Part shown: one piece after another, positions 45,401 through 55,200 of the stretch | Position numbering within the stretch: the first letter of the stretch is position 1 | Layout: each line of letters begins with the position of its first letter | Source: Flavobacterium hibisci | Lineage (GTDB): Bacteria; Bacteroidota; Bacteroidia; Flavobacteriales; Flavobacteriaceae | Reading direction: 5' to 3' | Assembly (NCBI RefSeq): GCF_020026925.1 | Contig: NZ_JAIQDW010000007.1 | Span: 124,001-188,000, forward strand | Length of the DNA stretch: 64,000 nucleotides | The notes under the pieces: model-generated | Database searches by the model: none | What the model was told of the DNA's origin: nothing | Seen by the model: the letters and a program-made list of their open reading frames with translations, nothing else | Made by a program: the position numbers and the translations under genes

Positions 45401-46747
45401 AACAAAGAAATCGATGATAAGTTTGAGCCCGATGGTGAAGAAGGACACTTCGGCAAAGGTCAATGGGGTGCTACGGCAATTCTTAGATCTATGACTACCG
45501 AGTACGGTAGAAAGACTGCCGGTTATGGGGACTTCGGCAGATACGTATTCCAAAGAGCATTCAGCAGTTGGAAAGTAGATTACGACGGATTAAGCAATTA
45601 TGCTGTCGAGAGTATTTTTGAACTGGGCTATGATCCCAAAATATTTAGTGATTTTGACAGCAATCAGGGATCAGGGAGAGGTGGTGGTCACAAAGAGCGG
45701 ATGGGAAAAAAGTACCAATGGATAGTGTTCAATGAATTGTTAGCAAGGGTGTCAGACCAGTGTGAGCTTTTTGATGAATCCCAATGGGATGAAAAAGGGA
45801 AAACACTCTCCTACGATGGACCATGGTACCCAAATGTAAGAGACATTGACCCAAGTATGATAATCAAAGAAACCAAGGCCGAGCGTTATAAAAAGTACAC
45901 TCACAATTGGTGGTTCAATACGAATTTCAATTCATTTGATGGCCAAGTAAAAGATTGGCTTATAGCAAAAGATAATCTACCTATACTTTCGGATATATTA
46001 GAAGTTACTGATCCTGATGGCAATAATTGGCTGTGGCTTGATATTGATTTGAATTGGACCGAACCTGAAACCCTTGGCGAAGATAAATACGGCAGCGTTA
46101 AAAAAAAACTCGCATATTGGATATCAAGTTATCTTGTCCACAGAAGCGAGCTTGTAAAGATTGAAAAAAAATTCAAAGGAGATTTTTACCGCAGCGACTT
46201 ACCTGAAATCAGGACAATGACGAATGTTTTTTCCAGGGAATATTACTGGTCTGCAGCCTTTGCGTTTCATAATAAACCCTATTATAGTGGTGAGGATTGG
46301 ATTGAAGTGTACAGCAGAAAAAATAGTAAGCTTATTGGAGAATTTCACAGAACCAGTGAATATTTTTTATGGGAGGAGGAATACGACTGTTCTAAAAACG
46401 ATTCCATTTATTATCACAAGCCAGTTCAGAAAATTAAGGAAGGACTTGAACTGAAGTTTTCCAAGAATGAAGGAGAGTTTTTAGATGGCAACGGCGAGCT
46501 TGTTTGTTTTGATCCGTCAGTCAATAATAAAAGCCTTACTGGATTGCTAATAAGGAAAGATAAGTTGATCGAATGGCTTGAAAAGGAAGACCTTGTCTTA
46601 CTATGGAATGTCAAGGGCGAAAAACAAGTAATTGGAAATAAGCATTGGAAAAAAGGAGAGTATTTAGGACAACTTCAAATATCAGGATTGTATAAATTAG
46701 AGAATGATGAAATCACTGGGAAAATGGAATTCTTGACAACTAGATAA
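42491..46747 (+). CDS. Avs-like STAND NTPase with N-terminal Mrr-like nuclease domain (1418 residues)
   Basis: Residues 1-170 resemble an Mrr-type PD-(D/E)xK nuclease: GFEELVCQLA (about 18-27), PDGGKECYWV (about 44-53) and WQAKYF (about 63-68). A P-loop STAND NTPase follows: Walker A GEAGIGKSHL (about 348), Walker B VIFIDAINEG (about 422) and LRSSYE (about 460). The C-terminal 800 residues form a long sensor region with GKKYQWIVFNELLARVSD (about 1072-1089). This plan fits Avs (AVAST) proteins that sense phage terminase or portal and then cut DNA; which Avs type is not clear. It is a distant paralogue of the 1422-residue gene at 52246-56514. It probably acts alone. Confidence 0.75.
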   Translation: MAINWNNIRPLNNSLNDGFEELVCQLASREILVGQDKFWRMGKPDGGKECYWVLKNGDLFMWQAKYFTTSLSATQWTEIDKSVTTAINNHPKIKRYSIAIPIDMPDGKVNGKKSMLDKWKLKIQEWIDYAKTKDIDLKFDFWGSSELITRLSKKENEGLKYFWFNQEEFLDTWFNYKNQESTTALGARYTKDLNVELPIAKIFDGIARDENFKKQSDERYANFIEKYRDIRITTENEIIKESIEILDTIVNKIKKDYKEIDFEGRENLGFDTIIESLEAAYDPTEKVLRGFYAMRSEKEKNTERHPYTRPFSTEIDVIGKFSFAISEYKDFLTGDTVFLANHPYLLLMGEAGIGKSHLFADLVKTRSEKQQKSLFLLGENFSNRDLPWTQILRNQLRINGIDELVFLNALNAQAESAQKRTVIFIDAINEGEGVSIWPNRLKSFIDSVKSFPWLGLVLSLRSSYERLIAPDAKFDESVILKVQHEGFANYEYEATKRFFDFYGIIEPGTPILNPEFHNPLFLKLFCKSIQAKGLTQIPAGVDGITSIIDFYMDSINAKLSAATELHYDLSRKLVHKAVNAVLSQMVDSDQEFLSYDDANTTIDSIFSGNCYKPEPFLKKLLSEGVFNKDMLWSDDGKEFEVIYFAYQKFQDHLTVSMLLDKYLDTENPKESFEKGKLYKLVKDNVACWKNQNLIEALAIQLPERTGKEIFELAEHTKPYYQIADAFLNSLIWRKSDSVGDASKDFVNDVIADDEELFHRFLGTVISASMKPEFYFNAESLHNFLSGFTMADRDEIWTTYLQNKYSDKSSTNAVSRLIDWAWKDDGKSHVSDNAMILACTTLTWFLCSSNRYLRDAATKALICLLEKRIDLISELLEKFKDVNDPYISERLYAVAYGCVLRSGNSLSLMELCNYIYDNIFNKDMVIPNILLRDYARGVIEFALHEHLKLDFDLAKVRPPYKSQKLPAKFPSNKEIDDKFEPDGEEGHFGKGQWGATAILRSMTTEYGRKTAGYGDFGRYVFQRAFSSWKVDYDGLSNYAVESIFELGYDPKIFSDFDSNQGSGRGGGHKERMGKKYQWIVFNELLARVSDQCELFDESQWDEKGKTLSYDGPWYPNVRDIDPSMIIKETKAERYKKYTHNWWFNTNFNSFDGQVKDWLIAKDNLPILSDILEVTDPDGNNWLWLDIDLNWTEPETLGEDKYGSVKKKLAYWISSYLVHRSELVKIEKKFKGDFYRSDLPEIRTMTNVFSREYYWSAAFAFHNKPYYSGEDWIEVYSRKNSKLIGEFHRTSEYFLWEEEYDCSKNDSIYYHKPVQKIKEGLELKFSKNEGEFLDGNGELVCFDPSVNNKSLTGLLIRKDKLIEWLEKEDLVLLWNVKGEKQVIGNKHWKKGEYLGQLQISGLYKLENDEITGKMEFLTTR

Positions 46748-46903
46748 TATATCAACTGAAAAGCTATTTTGAAATGAGATTTAAATTAGAAAAAGATGCA
46801 CCCTTTGTATCATTATAATATAACATAATAAATCAAAGTGGTAGCAACGTTACTTTTTGAAAAATTAATAACTTTCATAAACCTAAAACAAACTTGAATT
46901 GAT

Positions 46904-47869
46904 ATGAAAATTTTGAAGAATGCAGTAGAAGCAATCCAGATTGGGCTTGAAGATTTTAAAAACGAAGACCCACGAAGAGCACAATCTGCCATACGGAATA
47001 TTTTTGCTGGAATGTTGCTTCTATTTAAAGAAAAATTACGACGTATGTCTCCAGAGAATAGTGATGAAGTATTAATAAAACAAACAATTACACCGGTACT
47101 CAATGCAAATGGAGAGTTATCTTTTCAAGGAAAAGGGAAAAAAACTGTGGATGTCCAGCAGATCAGAGAGCGATTTAAGGAGCTTGGAATTATAGTTGAC
47201 TGGAAATTGATAGACGAGATAAACAATCTTCGTAACAACATCGAACATTATTATACAGATAAATCTTCATCAGTCATTAATGAAGTGGTATCAAAATCTT
47301 TTGGAATTATACGAGATTTCTGCGTTACCCATCTTAAAGAAGAACCTAGTACGCTTATGGGACCAGTTTCGTGTGATATTTTTCTGGAGGCGGAAGAGGT
47401 TTATGAAAAGGAAAAAGAAGAGAGTGAACAATCTCTTTTGAAAGTAGACTGGACTTATCCTATCCTTATTGAGGCAATTAGGAACATACGTTCTCCATCA
47501 TGTAAATCAGATTTAATTCATGCACAAGATATTCATATATATACACCAAGTGAAGCTCTTCCTTTATGGTGTAAAAAATGTAATAAAGAATTCGATTTAG
47601 CAGATGTAATTGAGGAATGTATTACTGAAGAACTTGCTGCTGAAGCATATCTTGCTGTAGTTGATGGTGGTAATGATCCCTACACAGAATGTCCAGAATG
47701 TGGACAATCAACATTTGTTTTTTCAGAAGAATGTTGCCTGGCTTGTGGTTATCAGCAAGAAAGTAAGACTTGTTTAGTTTGTGGAACTTACTTAGATACT
47801 GAAGAAGCATATAATGGAGACATCTGTTCTTATCATAAATGGGTATGGGAAAAGGCTGACCGTGATTAG
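46904..47869 (+). CDS. HEPN-like protein with C-terminal zinc ribbons
   Basis: The N-terminal 130 residues are helical and contain INNLRNNIEHYY (about 106-117) with RN-x(3)-H, the ribonuclease motif of HEPN domains. The C-terminal 100 residues hold four cysteine pairs (CKKC, CPEC, CLAC, CLVC, from about 223 to 292), which make two zinc ribbons. The combination suggests an RNase with a nucleic-acid- or protein-binding tail. It follows the Avs-like gene by 156 bases on the same strand and precedes the NB-ARC gene, so it belongs to the defence block. No antitoxin-like partner is evident. Confidence 0.7.
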   Translation: MKILKNAVEAIQIGLEDFKNEDPRRAQSAIRNIFAGMLLLFKEKLRRMSPENSDEVLIKQTITPVLNANGELSFQGKGKKTVDVQQIRERFKELGIIVDWKLIDEINNLRNNIEHYYTDKSSSVINEVVSKSFGIIRDFCVTHLKEEPSTLMGPVSCDIFLEAEEVYEKEKEESEQSLLKVDWTYPILIEAIRNIRSPSCKSDLIHAQDIHIYTPSEALPLWCKKCNKEFDLADVIEECITEELAAEAYLAVVDGGNDPYTECPECGQSTFVFSEECCLACGYQQESKTCLVCGTYLDTEEAYNGDICSYHKWVWEKADRD

Positions 47870-48063
47870 AAACAGGTAGAATCTGCCGATAAATATGGAG
47901 ATGGTTCACATGCTGGAAAACCAATATGTATTGATTAACCGGCTGACGAAATTATACTAGGCGAACGAATACATGGAAAACATGATTTCATGAATGATCC
48001 TAAAATTCCAGATTCTTCATTTTTTCAAGACTTTTAGAAGATACTTGAATACATATTATCTTA
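47870..48063 (+). pseudogene. in-frame extension behind the HEPN gene, broken by stops
   Basis: The HEPN frame continues after its TAG stop with protein-like sequence (KQVESADKYGDGSHAGKPIC), broken by TAA after ICID and by TAG after SFFQDF, then KILEYILS. This suggests either that the ancestral protein was longer or that the start of a second gene decayed here. The rest of the gap to 48199 shows only AT-rich DNA with the promoter of the next gene. Confidence 0.3.
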
Positions 48064-48199
48064 ATAATCCTAAGATTAAAAATATTGTTCAACAAACTTA
48101 ATTCATCTCTCTTAGCCATTTATATGTATTTTCAATAATTAGCAGTCACAACAAATTTTAACTTTAAATTTACAGAGATTATTCACCACAACCAATAAT

Positions 48200-51061
48200 A
48201 TGGCACCAGAAATTCTTAAGCTTATAAAAACCAATAACGATGCATATTATGTTAATCGGGGATTTTATTACCAATACCTAACGGTACTTCAAAAATGGGT
48301 TCAGCATTACATAAAGGGAAATGATGTAACTGTTTTTACTGAAGTTGGTAACGATATTAAGGAAGTTGGGCAAAAATTGGTCTATACCCAGGTAAAATGC
48401 TACAAAGCTCCTTTCAGTTTTCAAAACAGCATCCTGAAAAAAGAACTCTTTACTTTTTTTGTACAGTTCCTTGAGGAAAAGGAAACAAATCCAGAACTGC
48501 AATTTCATTTTTTCACAAATACAGTACTCACCAAAAGCGAAACCCTATTGGCTGCCTGGATAAATTCACAGCCTCTAGTTGCAGGAGAACTGCACAGCCA
48601 GTGCACTAGAAAAATGAAGGAAATCCTTAAAAAAGAGTTCAAGGACCTTTGCAGGAAAAAATTAAATGACAAAACAAAAACTAATCAGGAGAAACTTGAA
48701 ATAAAAACAGGATTCGCAACACTCATTACAGAGCTAGATAAAGCTGTACTTCTTGATGATTTTGTGCATCGTATACACTGGTTCTTTGGACATGAAACAC
48801 CTTCGGAAAGTATCATTACACTGCACAATGCTGTTCTAGAAGATTTAAAACATGAAAAATTCGAAGGCAAACCTCCGGGAATGCTTCTCGAGGCACTTCT
48901 TTCGGAAATCTGCCGCTGCTCCCAATTAGAAGATAGTAAAAGCAGAAAAGTAGACAATGCCATGATGGGGGTTATTCTGGCCCGAAAAGACGACCAGATT
49001 ATGAGCTTAATAAGTGAATCTCTCGTAGAACTTCTCGATGTCAGAATTTATACTCTGGAGGACAAAGTAGCCAAGGTCGAACAAACACTAGAGCACTACA
49101 ATATAACGCTTGCGGAACATTCAATACAGCTTAACTCGCTACTATTAGACACAGCCACACCAAAGGACAATCCATTGGGGCATGATCTTACTCTAGTACC
49201 CTATACAAGTAGCGCCCATATACTTGGAAGAACTGAAGACCTCCAACAATTAAATATTCTACTTACAGAAAATAGGTGTATAAGCCTTTGCGGTGTCGGA
49301 GGAATTGGAAAAAGTTCTTTGGCTAAACTATATGCTAATAATTACCACAGTGCTTATGACCATATTATTTGGATAGATGTTGAAACAGGGATATACGAAA
49401 GTTTCGTCTTGAACGAAACCCTAATCCAAAATCTCTCTGTCAATGGTGAACAAACTCCCAAAAATAAATTTCAGGAAATTATACAAAAACTCAACAATAT
49501 ACAAGGTAAAGGGCTTCTTATAATCAACGATCTTTCCAGCGATGAAAAGGATACTCTCGAACAGTTAAAAAGCCTTTATAAGTGGAATATTATTCTTACG
49601 TCGCGTGTTCGTATAGATACGATGATAACACAAGAGGTCAGACCGTTGCACTTTGAATTCGCAAGAAAACTCTATCGAAAATTCGAGCCAAACAGGACTG
49701 TTGATAACGATATTTTTGAGCAATTCTTCGACCTTATAGAATACAACACCCTAACCATTGTCCTTGTTGCCAAAACAATACATTTAAGTTTTGATCTTAC
49801 CTTGGAAACATTTCTAAGCTATCTTAGGGATCAGCGTTTAGATGATGAGCAATTAGAGGTAGACATTGAATTGGGAAGCACTAGTGTAAGCCTTCTTAAT
49901 ATATTGCAAAAAACCTTTAGCTTAAAAAAACTCGATTCAGACGAGCGCTATTTTCTGCAATTTTTTGCGATGCTTCCGGCAGAAGGCATCTCAATGACTG
50001 ATCTTGTATTATGGTACGTAAAAGAGTCTGAGAAAAAAAATATAGCATCATTTACAAAGGCTGTAAATCTACTTCACAAAAAAGGATTGATTACCCGCAC
50101 AGGTAACCATGTTAAAATGGATATGATATTTCAGGAATCGGTATTATATCAGATGCGTAAAAATAAAGGTTCATTTTTGTCTCAAATGTTCCATGTGCCT
50201 TTTCTTGCTGCGCGCCTTAAAGAAGGTGCAGAAGGGAATCCTAGTCAAGCAGTTCACTTTGTCAAATATGCACAGTCATTCGTAAAGAAAATAAAAGAAG
50301 AATACAGAGAGCCGATTTATCAGTCAATGCTTCTTTTGGAAAATGAAATGCTAAACATCCAAAACTGGCTCCACAACCCGGATGAAATTATCCCAAAATG
50401 GGAGGATCTTACAAAAAGAGCTGTAGCGTACCTTGCCCCTGATGATTTCAATTTGGGGGTAATATACCATAATTACGGTCTTACACTTGTTGGTATTGAT
50501 AAACGCGAGGATGCTACAGAATACTTTGATAAATCTATAGCCATTTTCAAATCCCGGCAAAATAATTCAACTCATTTATTAAACATGATGTGCAACAAGG
50601 CTCATCTTTACCTGCAGCTCGATAATCTTCAAGGGTTTAAAGGTACATTTCAGGAGATACACGATTTAATAAAAATTCATAATCTTTGGCATGATCCAAC
50701 CCTGCCGCTACAGTGTCACCTATTGGGTACAGCAAGCAAAAAATACAGGGATTATACTGAAGCCAAGAAAATGTTTTCAATGGCAATAAATGCGCATAAG
50801 GAACTACCTTCCGAAAATAGAAACGATCTTAATCTGGTAGTATATTTATGTGATATAGCGTTTTGTTTTCTTATTGATAAAGAAATTGAGGCTGCTGAGA
50901 GAGCAGTGATATGGGCAGTAAATATCTTACACCGACTTAAGGTTGGATCTGGCAAGCACTTAAAAGGAGTTATCGAATTAATGATCTGTATTACCGATAT
51001 TAAAGGAGAATCAGAAAACAGAGATAAGCTAAAAGAAGCCCTTGAAAATTTAAATCGTTAA
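48200..51061 (+). CDS. NB-ARC STAND NTPase with Cap4/DUF4297-like nuclease and TPR-like C terminus
   Basis: The N-terminal domain (1-220) has GFYYQYLTVLQKWV, EVGNDI (about 47) and YTQVKCY (about 61), as in the DUF4297 dsDNA nuclease of Cap4. An NB-ARC NTPase follows: ILGRTEDLQQL (about 340), Walker A CGVGGIGKSSLAK (about 365), Walker B GLLIINDLS (about 438) and the sensor ILTSR (about 465), then a winged-helix region. Residues about 720-950 are helical repeats of TPR type (YHNYGLTLVGIDKREDATEY). This NLR-like plan is known in bacterial anti-phage proteins, where the repeats sense a phage factor and the nuclease degrades DNA. It needs no partner. Confidence 0.8.
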   Translation: MAPEILKLIKTNNDAYYVNRGFYYQYLTVLQKWVQHYIKGNDVTVFTEVGNDIKEVGQKLVYTQVKCYKAPFSFQNSILKKELFTFFVQFLEEKETNPELQFHFFTNTVLTKSETLLAAWINSQPLVAGELHSQCTRKMKEILKKEFKDLCRKKLNDKTKTNQEKLEIKTGFATLITELDKAVLLDDFVHRIHWFFGHETPSESIITLHNAVLEDLKHEKFEGKPPGMLLEALLSEICRCSQLEDSKSRKVDNAMMGVILARKDDQIMSLISESLVELLDVRIYTLEDKVAKVEQTLEHYNITLAEHSIQLNSLLLDTATPKDNPLGHDLTLVPYTSSAHILGRTEDLQQLNILLTENRCISLCGVGGIGKSSLAKLYANNYHSAYDHIIWIDVETGIYESFVLNETLIQNLSVNGEQTPKNKFQEIIQKLNNIQGKGLLIINDLSSDEKDTLEQLKSLYKWNIILTSRVRIDTMITQEVRPLHFEFARKLYRKFEPNRTVDNDIFEQFFDLIEYNTLTIVLVAKTIHLSFDLTLETFLSYLRDQRLDDEQLEVDIELGSTSVSLLNILQKTFSLKKLDSDERYFLQFFAMLPAEGISMTDLVLWYVKESEKKNIASFTKAVNLLHKKGLITRTGNHVKMDMIFQESVLYQMRKNKGSFLSQMFHVPFLAARLKEGAEGNPSQAVHFVKYAQSFVKKIKEEYREPIYQSMLLLENEMLNIQNWLHNPDEIIPKWEDLTKRAVAYLAPDDFNLGVIYHNYGLTLVGIDKREDATEYFDKSIAIFKSRQNNSTHLLNMMCNKAHLYLQLDNLQGFKGTFQEIHDLIKIHNLWHDPTLPLQCHLLGTASKKYRDYTEAKKMFSMAINAHKELPSENRNDLNLVVYLCDIAFCFLIDKEIEAAERAVIWAVNILHRLKVGSGKHLKGVIELMICITDIKGESENRDKLKEALENLNR

Positions 51062-51629
51062 AATCTACTTATCGGTAATGTAATACCTAAACTCTATTCG
51101 AGATCATATAATTTAGAAAAAAAAAACTACATGACATCTTCCTTGTTAATAATAGACTAATAATCAAGTATGGACTTGATACTTTTTGCAGATAAAATGT
51201 TAAGACTAATTTTTAAAGATCATTCAAATTTCTAAAAAGAGATTTTACAAATTAATTAGTAGTGCAAAAAACATTCTTAGCTTTTCTCCAATTTTCTTTA
51301 ACTGGACTTGGTATCATTTCTGCCACTAAGAGCTAAGGCGAATTTTGTCAATTTTTTCACCCATTCTAAGTTTTGTGGCAGAATCGTGGCACACTCTATT
51401 TTGAAAAACTAGAAGTTAAGTAAAATCTAGCGTTGACGAGTTTAGGTTCGAAACTTTTAGAAAGAAAAAAAGCATAATCAAGGAATAATTATCACATGAA
51501 AAAAAAAGTAGTTTTTCAGGTGCTCATTTTGCACCGAAATTAGATGGTCACTTTAAACCAAAACGAGGTGGTCACTTTAAACTGGAAACAAGTGGTCAAT
51601 ATTACTAAGTTTTACACTAATAATCATAC
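51062..51629. other. gap with old mobile-element traces
   Basis: No gene is supported. Features are repeated GTGGCA motifs around 51370-51390 (GTGGCAGAATCGTGGCACAC) as near integrase sites, the T-loop-like string GGTTCGAAAC at 51447 without a tRNA around it, and the IS21-like repeats at 51545-51597. Confidence 0.4.
51545..51597 (+). mobile_element. IS21-like end with three sub-terminal repeats
   Basis: Three units GATGGTCACTTTAAACC, GGTGGTCACTTTAAACTGG and AGTGGTCAATATT are spaced by about 22 bases. Arrays of TGGTCAC repeats are the mark of IS21-family ends. No transposase genes remain, so this is an orphan end. The matching single unit at 41411-41442 is on the other strand. Confidence 0.6.
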
Positions 51630-52120
51630 TTAGATAAAAAGCCCATTTATAAAATCATTATTATTATTTAAAATTGCTTCGTAAAAAGCACTTTGCCATG
51701 AATTAATATTTATCGCCACGCGACTTCGATATCCTTCTTCTAAATGACTTCTAAGCAAACCCCTTCCTGCTTTGTTGTACAAATTAGCGAACTCCAATCT
51801 CCTGTTTGAAAATTCTTCAATACCATGTGATCTATACAATGCGTTCAAATTAAACGAATCAAAGTGGTTTATTATCCTACAATTTAAAATGGGATCTCTT
51901 CCTACTGATGTGTAAACATAATATTCGATCAATAGAGGCTTAATTTGAATAACCCTTCAAGACAGCCTCTTTACATTTTCAAGATCATCATAATAGGGAT
52001 GAATTGTGTCATCAACTGCAGACCTTGGAAAAGCTGCCAATTTACCTTTATTGCAATCACTACAGGAAGGTATCAGATTTAATGTTGAAACTGAAAGTAG
52101 GGGATAACATCCTTTCTTTC
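51630..52120 (-). pseudogene. HNH endonuclease gene, broken by an in-frame stop and missing its 5' end
   Basis: On the minus strand from 52120 the frame reads CYPLLSVSTLNLIPSCSDCN then KGKLAAFPRSAVDDTIHPYY and DDLENVKRLS, then TGA, and continues in the same frame RVIQIKPLLIEYYVYTSVGR up to NNNNDFINGLFI at 51630. The ...LSxxNLIPxCxDCNxGK part is typical of HNH endonucleases of Bacteroidota islands. A TGG-to-TGA change at the stop could explain the break. The upstream part of the gene is out of frame or gone. Only the last 100 codons still form an uninterrupted frame with an ATG. It is likely an old defence-type nuclease. Confidence 0.65.
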
Positions 52121-52245
52121 AATTTTTAAAAGACGAGCTGACATATTTAAATAAAATCTCATAAATATCTCCCTATTTGCCTAATAAATCATATATAATT
52201 GCTATCAAAAATTATCTCCATAAATATTTTAACACTAATCAAAAC

Positions 52246-55200
52246 TTATTGCTTATAAACTTCAATTGACTGGAAAACTGGAAAATTTTTCAATCCGCTT
52301 TCTGCATGAAGGTCTCGCATATTATTTATATTACCTAAACTGAAATTGCGTTCTCCCCAAATTCCCCATACTAAAGTGCAATTGTGTGAAGTAAGGAAAT
52401 TGTCAAGCAGATCTTTCCGCAGATATACAAAATTATGTCTGTTATTATTATCCTGATTGAAGTTAACTTGCTGTGAAGCCAAACGGTTGTTGAGATCTTT
52501 AAGATTAAAAGTGTCTGGTTCATTAACTAGCTCAAGCTCCTTAAACAGCTCTTTTGAAATGACTGTTCTATGTCCTGTGTTATTTGAGCTGCTATCGCTT
52601 GAAAATGCATATTCCATAACTGGCAGAAGAATTTCAAATTTCTTTTTTATCTGCTTGGTAACTTCAATTTCTTCAGGGTATTCCATCTCGAATTTATCAA
52701 AATTAAATTGCGGCCTATAATCCGGATGATCTTTTTTTACCGTATACGTTTTGGTATCTTCAATAAAAGATAATTTAACATAATTATCATATATTGCGCC
52801 ATCAAAAAGGTACATTTCACCGGCAAAACAATCGTGGTTTTCCCTTTTTTCCGGGAGCCATCTTCCTCTGAAGTTCTGCTTATTCAGCCGTAACAAAGCG
52901 TCATCCAAATCTTTGTTTTTTATAATAAGTGCTCTGATGAATATAAAGCGCTCCCTTTGGATTTCTTTATCCTCCTGGGATATGAATCCATCCATGCAGA
53001 TCCATTCGCCTGGCTCTCCGTTTAGGCCATTGACCTCAAGATATTTTGTTACATCTGCACCTCCTCCATTTCTATACCACTCCATCAGACTCTGATTCCT
53101 GTCCCCGAGATAATCCGTATCAACAAATTTTGATTCATCATCTTTCAAGTCTTCAGGAAAACTCAGATCAATATCAGGATTGATTATCCTGAAATCTCCA
53201 TATTCATTTTCCAGCAGGCCTTCATCATCCCTTAAGCCGGCAAGTTCATAAAATGCAATCCATGAATATTTTTTTCCGTAGCGCTCTGTTTTAGCTCTTC
53301 TTCCTCTGCTTGTATGTTCCATTCTTTGTATCCTGCTGTCCATTTCTTTGAATATCAGCCCATCCCACCCAAGCTGAAAAATACGCCAGTAGATCTGTCG
53401 GCGCACCTTCTTCTTACTCTCTGGATCACTATAATTCCTTCCGTCATTTACGATCTGCCCTATGGTATAGTTGCTGAAATCCATATAAATTGGATCACTG
53501 AACGTCCCTTTCTGCCTTTCATAGTCAAATTCACCCCAATCTCTTATGCCTCCTGTCTTGTAAGGTGCTCTTATGTTATTCTTTTCTGGCTCAGTAAGCA
53601 GATCAGGATAATATTTCAATGCAGTTTCAAGGCTCATAGCCGCATAGCATCGGGCAAGATAATGCGTAGTCCCATATGGAGCATCTTCCGAAAAAATTAG
53701 ACTGTACAGCATTCGGCCCATAGGTTTTAAATGCTGTTCACGAAATTTACGATCCATGCTGTTATGCTCTGCAAGTATCACTCCATACATTGCCCCAAGA
53801 GTTCTTTCCCACACGTAAGGATCGTTTACAGCCAGGGAATAGGAAACAAGTTCTGTAAACTCCTTTGGAAATCGTCTCCCGTAGTAATAGAGCGTCCTTG
53901 TAGCATGGTCACGCATGTCTCTGTTAGTGACTGTCAGCATCCACATCAGCTTTCGAGCTGCGATATGAACACGATCCGATATAACCTCTTTTTCTCTTAT
54001 TGCTTTTTCTATATGATTGATATAACCGTAGTAGTTCCCATCTTCGTCGGGAAAATAACTGTTTCTGCACTTCTCGGTCCAATAAATATCCCTAAAGCCT
54101 ACATTCATTGAACGAAGAAGATCGGATAGAAAAAGGAAATTTAGCGGATGCTCGATAACCAGTTCAGTAGTGTCAAAAAGGTCTATTAATGACCATGTTT
54201 TAGAAGTATCTCGAAAAGCTGTAGTAACCATTTCTTTCGCCAAGGCCTCATATGGCAGAATAATATCAGCATTCAAATCAAATAAGGCTTCCACTGTATA
54301 TTTTGAGAGCGAATAAGATTCACTGATCAAACATTCTAGTCCAAAACGCTTGATTGCCAGTATGCAGAAGGAACGCAGAATATCATCATATAAGGCATGC
54401 CTGCGATTTTCTCCAAGAAGTGATACTGCAAATTTTTTACTTTTTATAAGAGCCTTAACTTCATTACCGTCCCTGACAGTTTCTAATATGCTTTTAGCGA
54501 TAAGATAACCGTTAAGCAGATCATAGGTAAATGCCACAACTTCCATTCCATCCCAATCCCTGAAAATCAGCAGATCCTCGCCTTCAAAAGCATGTAAGGT
54601 CTCAGTATCAAGAACAGCAGGCACAACATCCTGCAGCGGTACATCTCTTTTATCACTGTTCCAGAGCACCCCAGAAATTTTATTAAGTATGTCTCTTGTA
54701 AAAGATTTACTGTAACGGAGCTCTCGTCCAAGCCTCCCTACAATATTTTCATTGCATTTCTGGAGATATTCTTCAAAAATGTCAAACATATCTTCATTTT
54801 GAAATGATACAGTTTCTCCCTTTTTGGCTTCGCAAAAGATTGTGAGATATAAAGGTTCTATGAAATGGTATATTCTCTCTGAATTGTTCTGCAGCGTAAT
54901 GCCGTAATGATCAAAATATCTTTCTGTAGCTTCGTTGACATTGTAATTTGTAAAGCCATCCACCTCCACCTTCAAACTCCACTTTCCGTCGGGATAGGAC
55001 AGATAGCCTTTAGGAAAGAGCACTTCTTCATAAGAGCTGCGATAGGTAGCTATCAAAAGGATATTAGAAAAATTCAGCCTGATTTCGTTAGCCAGCTCTT
55101 CTATGCCTGACGCCCAAATATCTTTCCAATAAGCCGATTCATTAAGACCGTCAATGGCAAGTACAAGTTTAGTCTTATTCACTCGTGCACATATTTCAAG

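Noticed and set aside
51440..51465. T-loop-like GGTTCGAAAC, as from a tRNA used as attachment site
   Set aside because: No acceptor, D or anticodon arm can be formed upstream.
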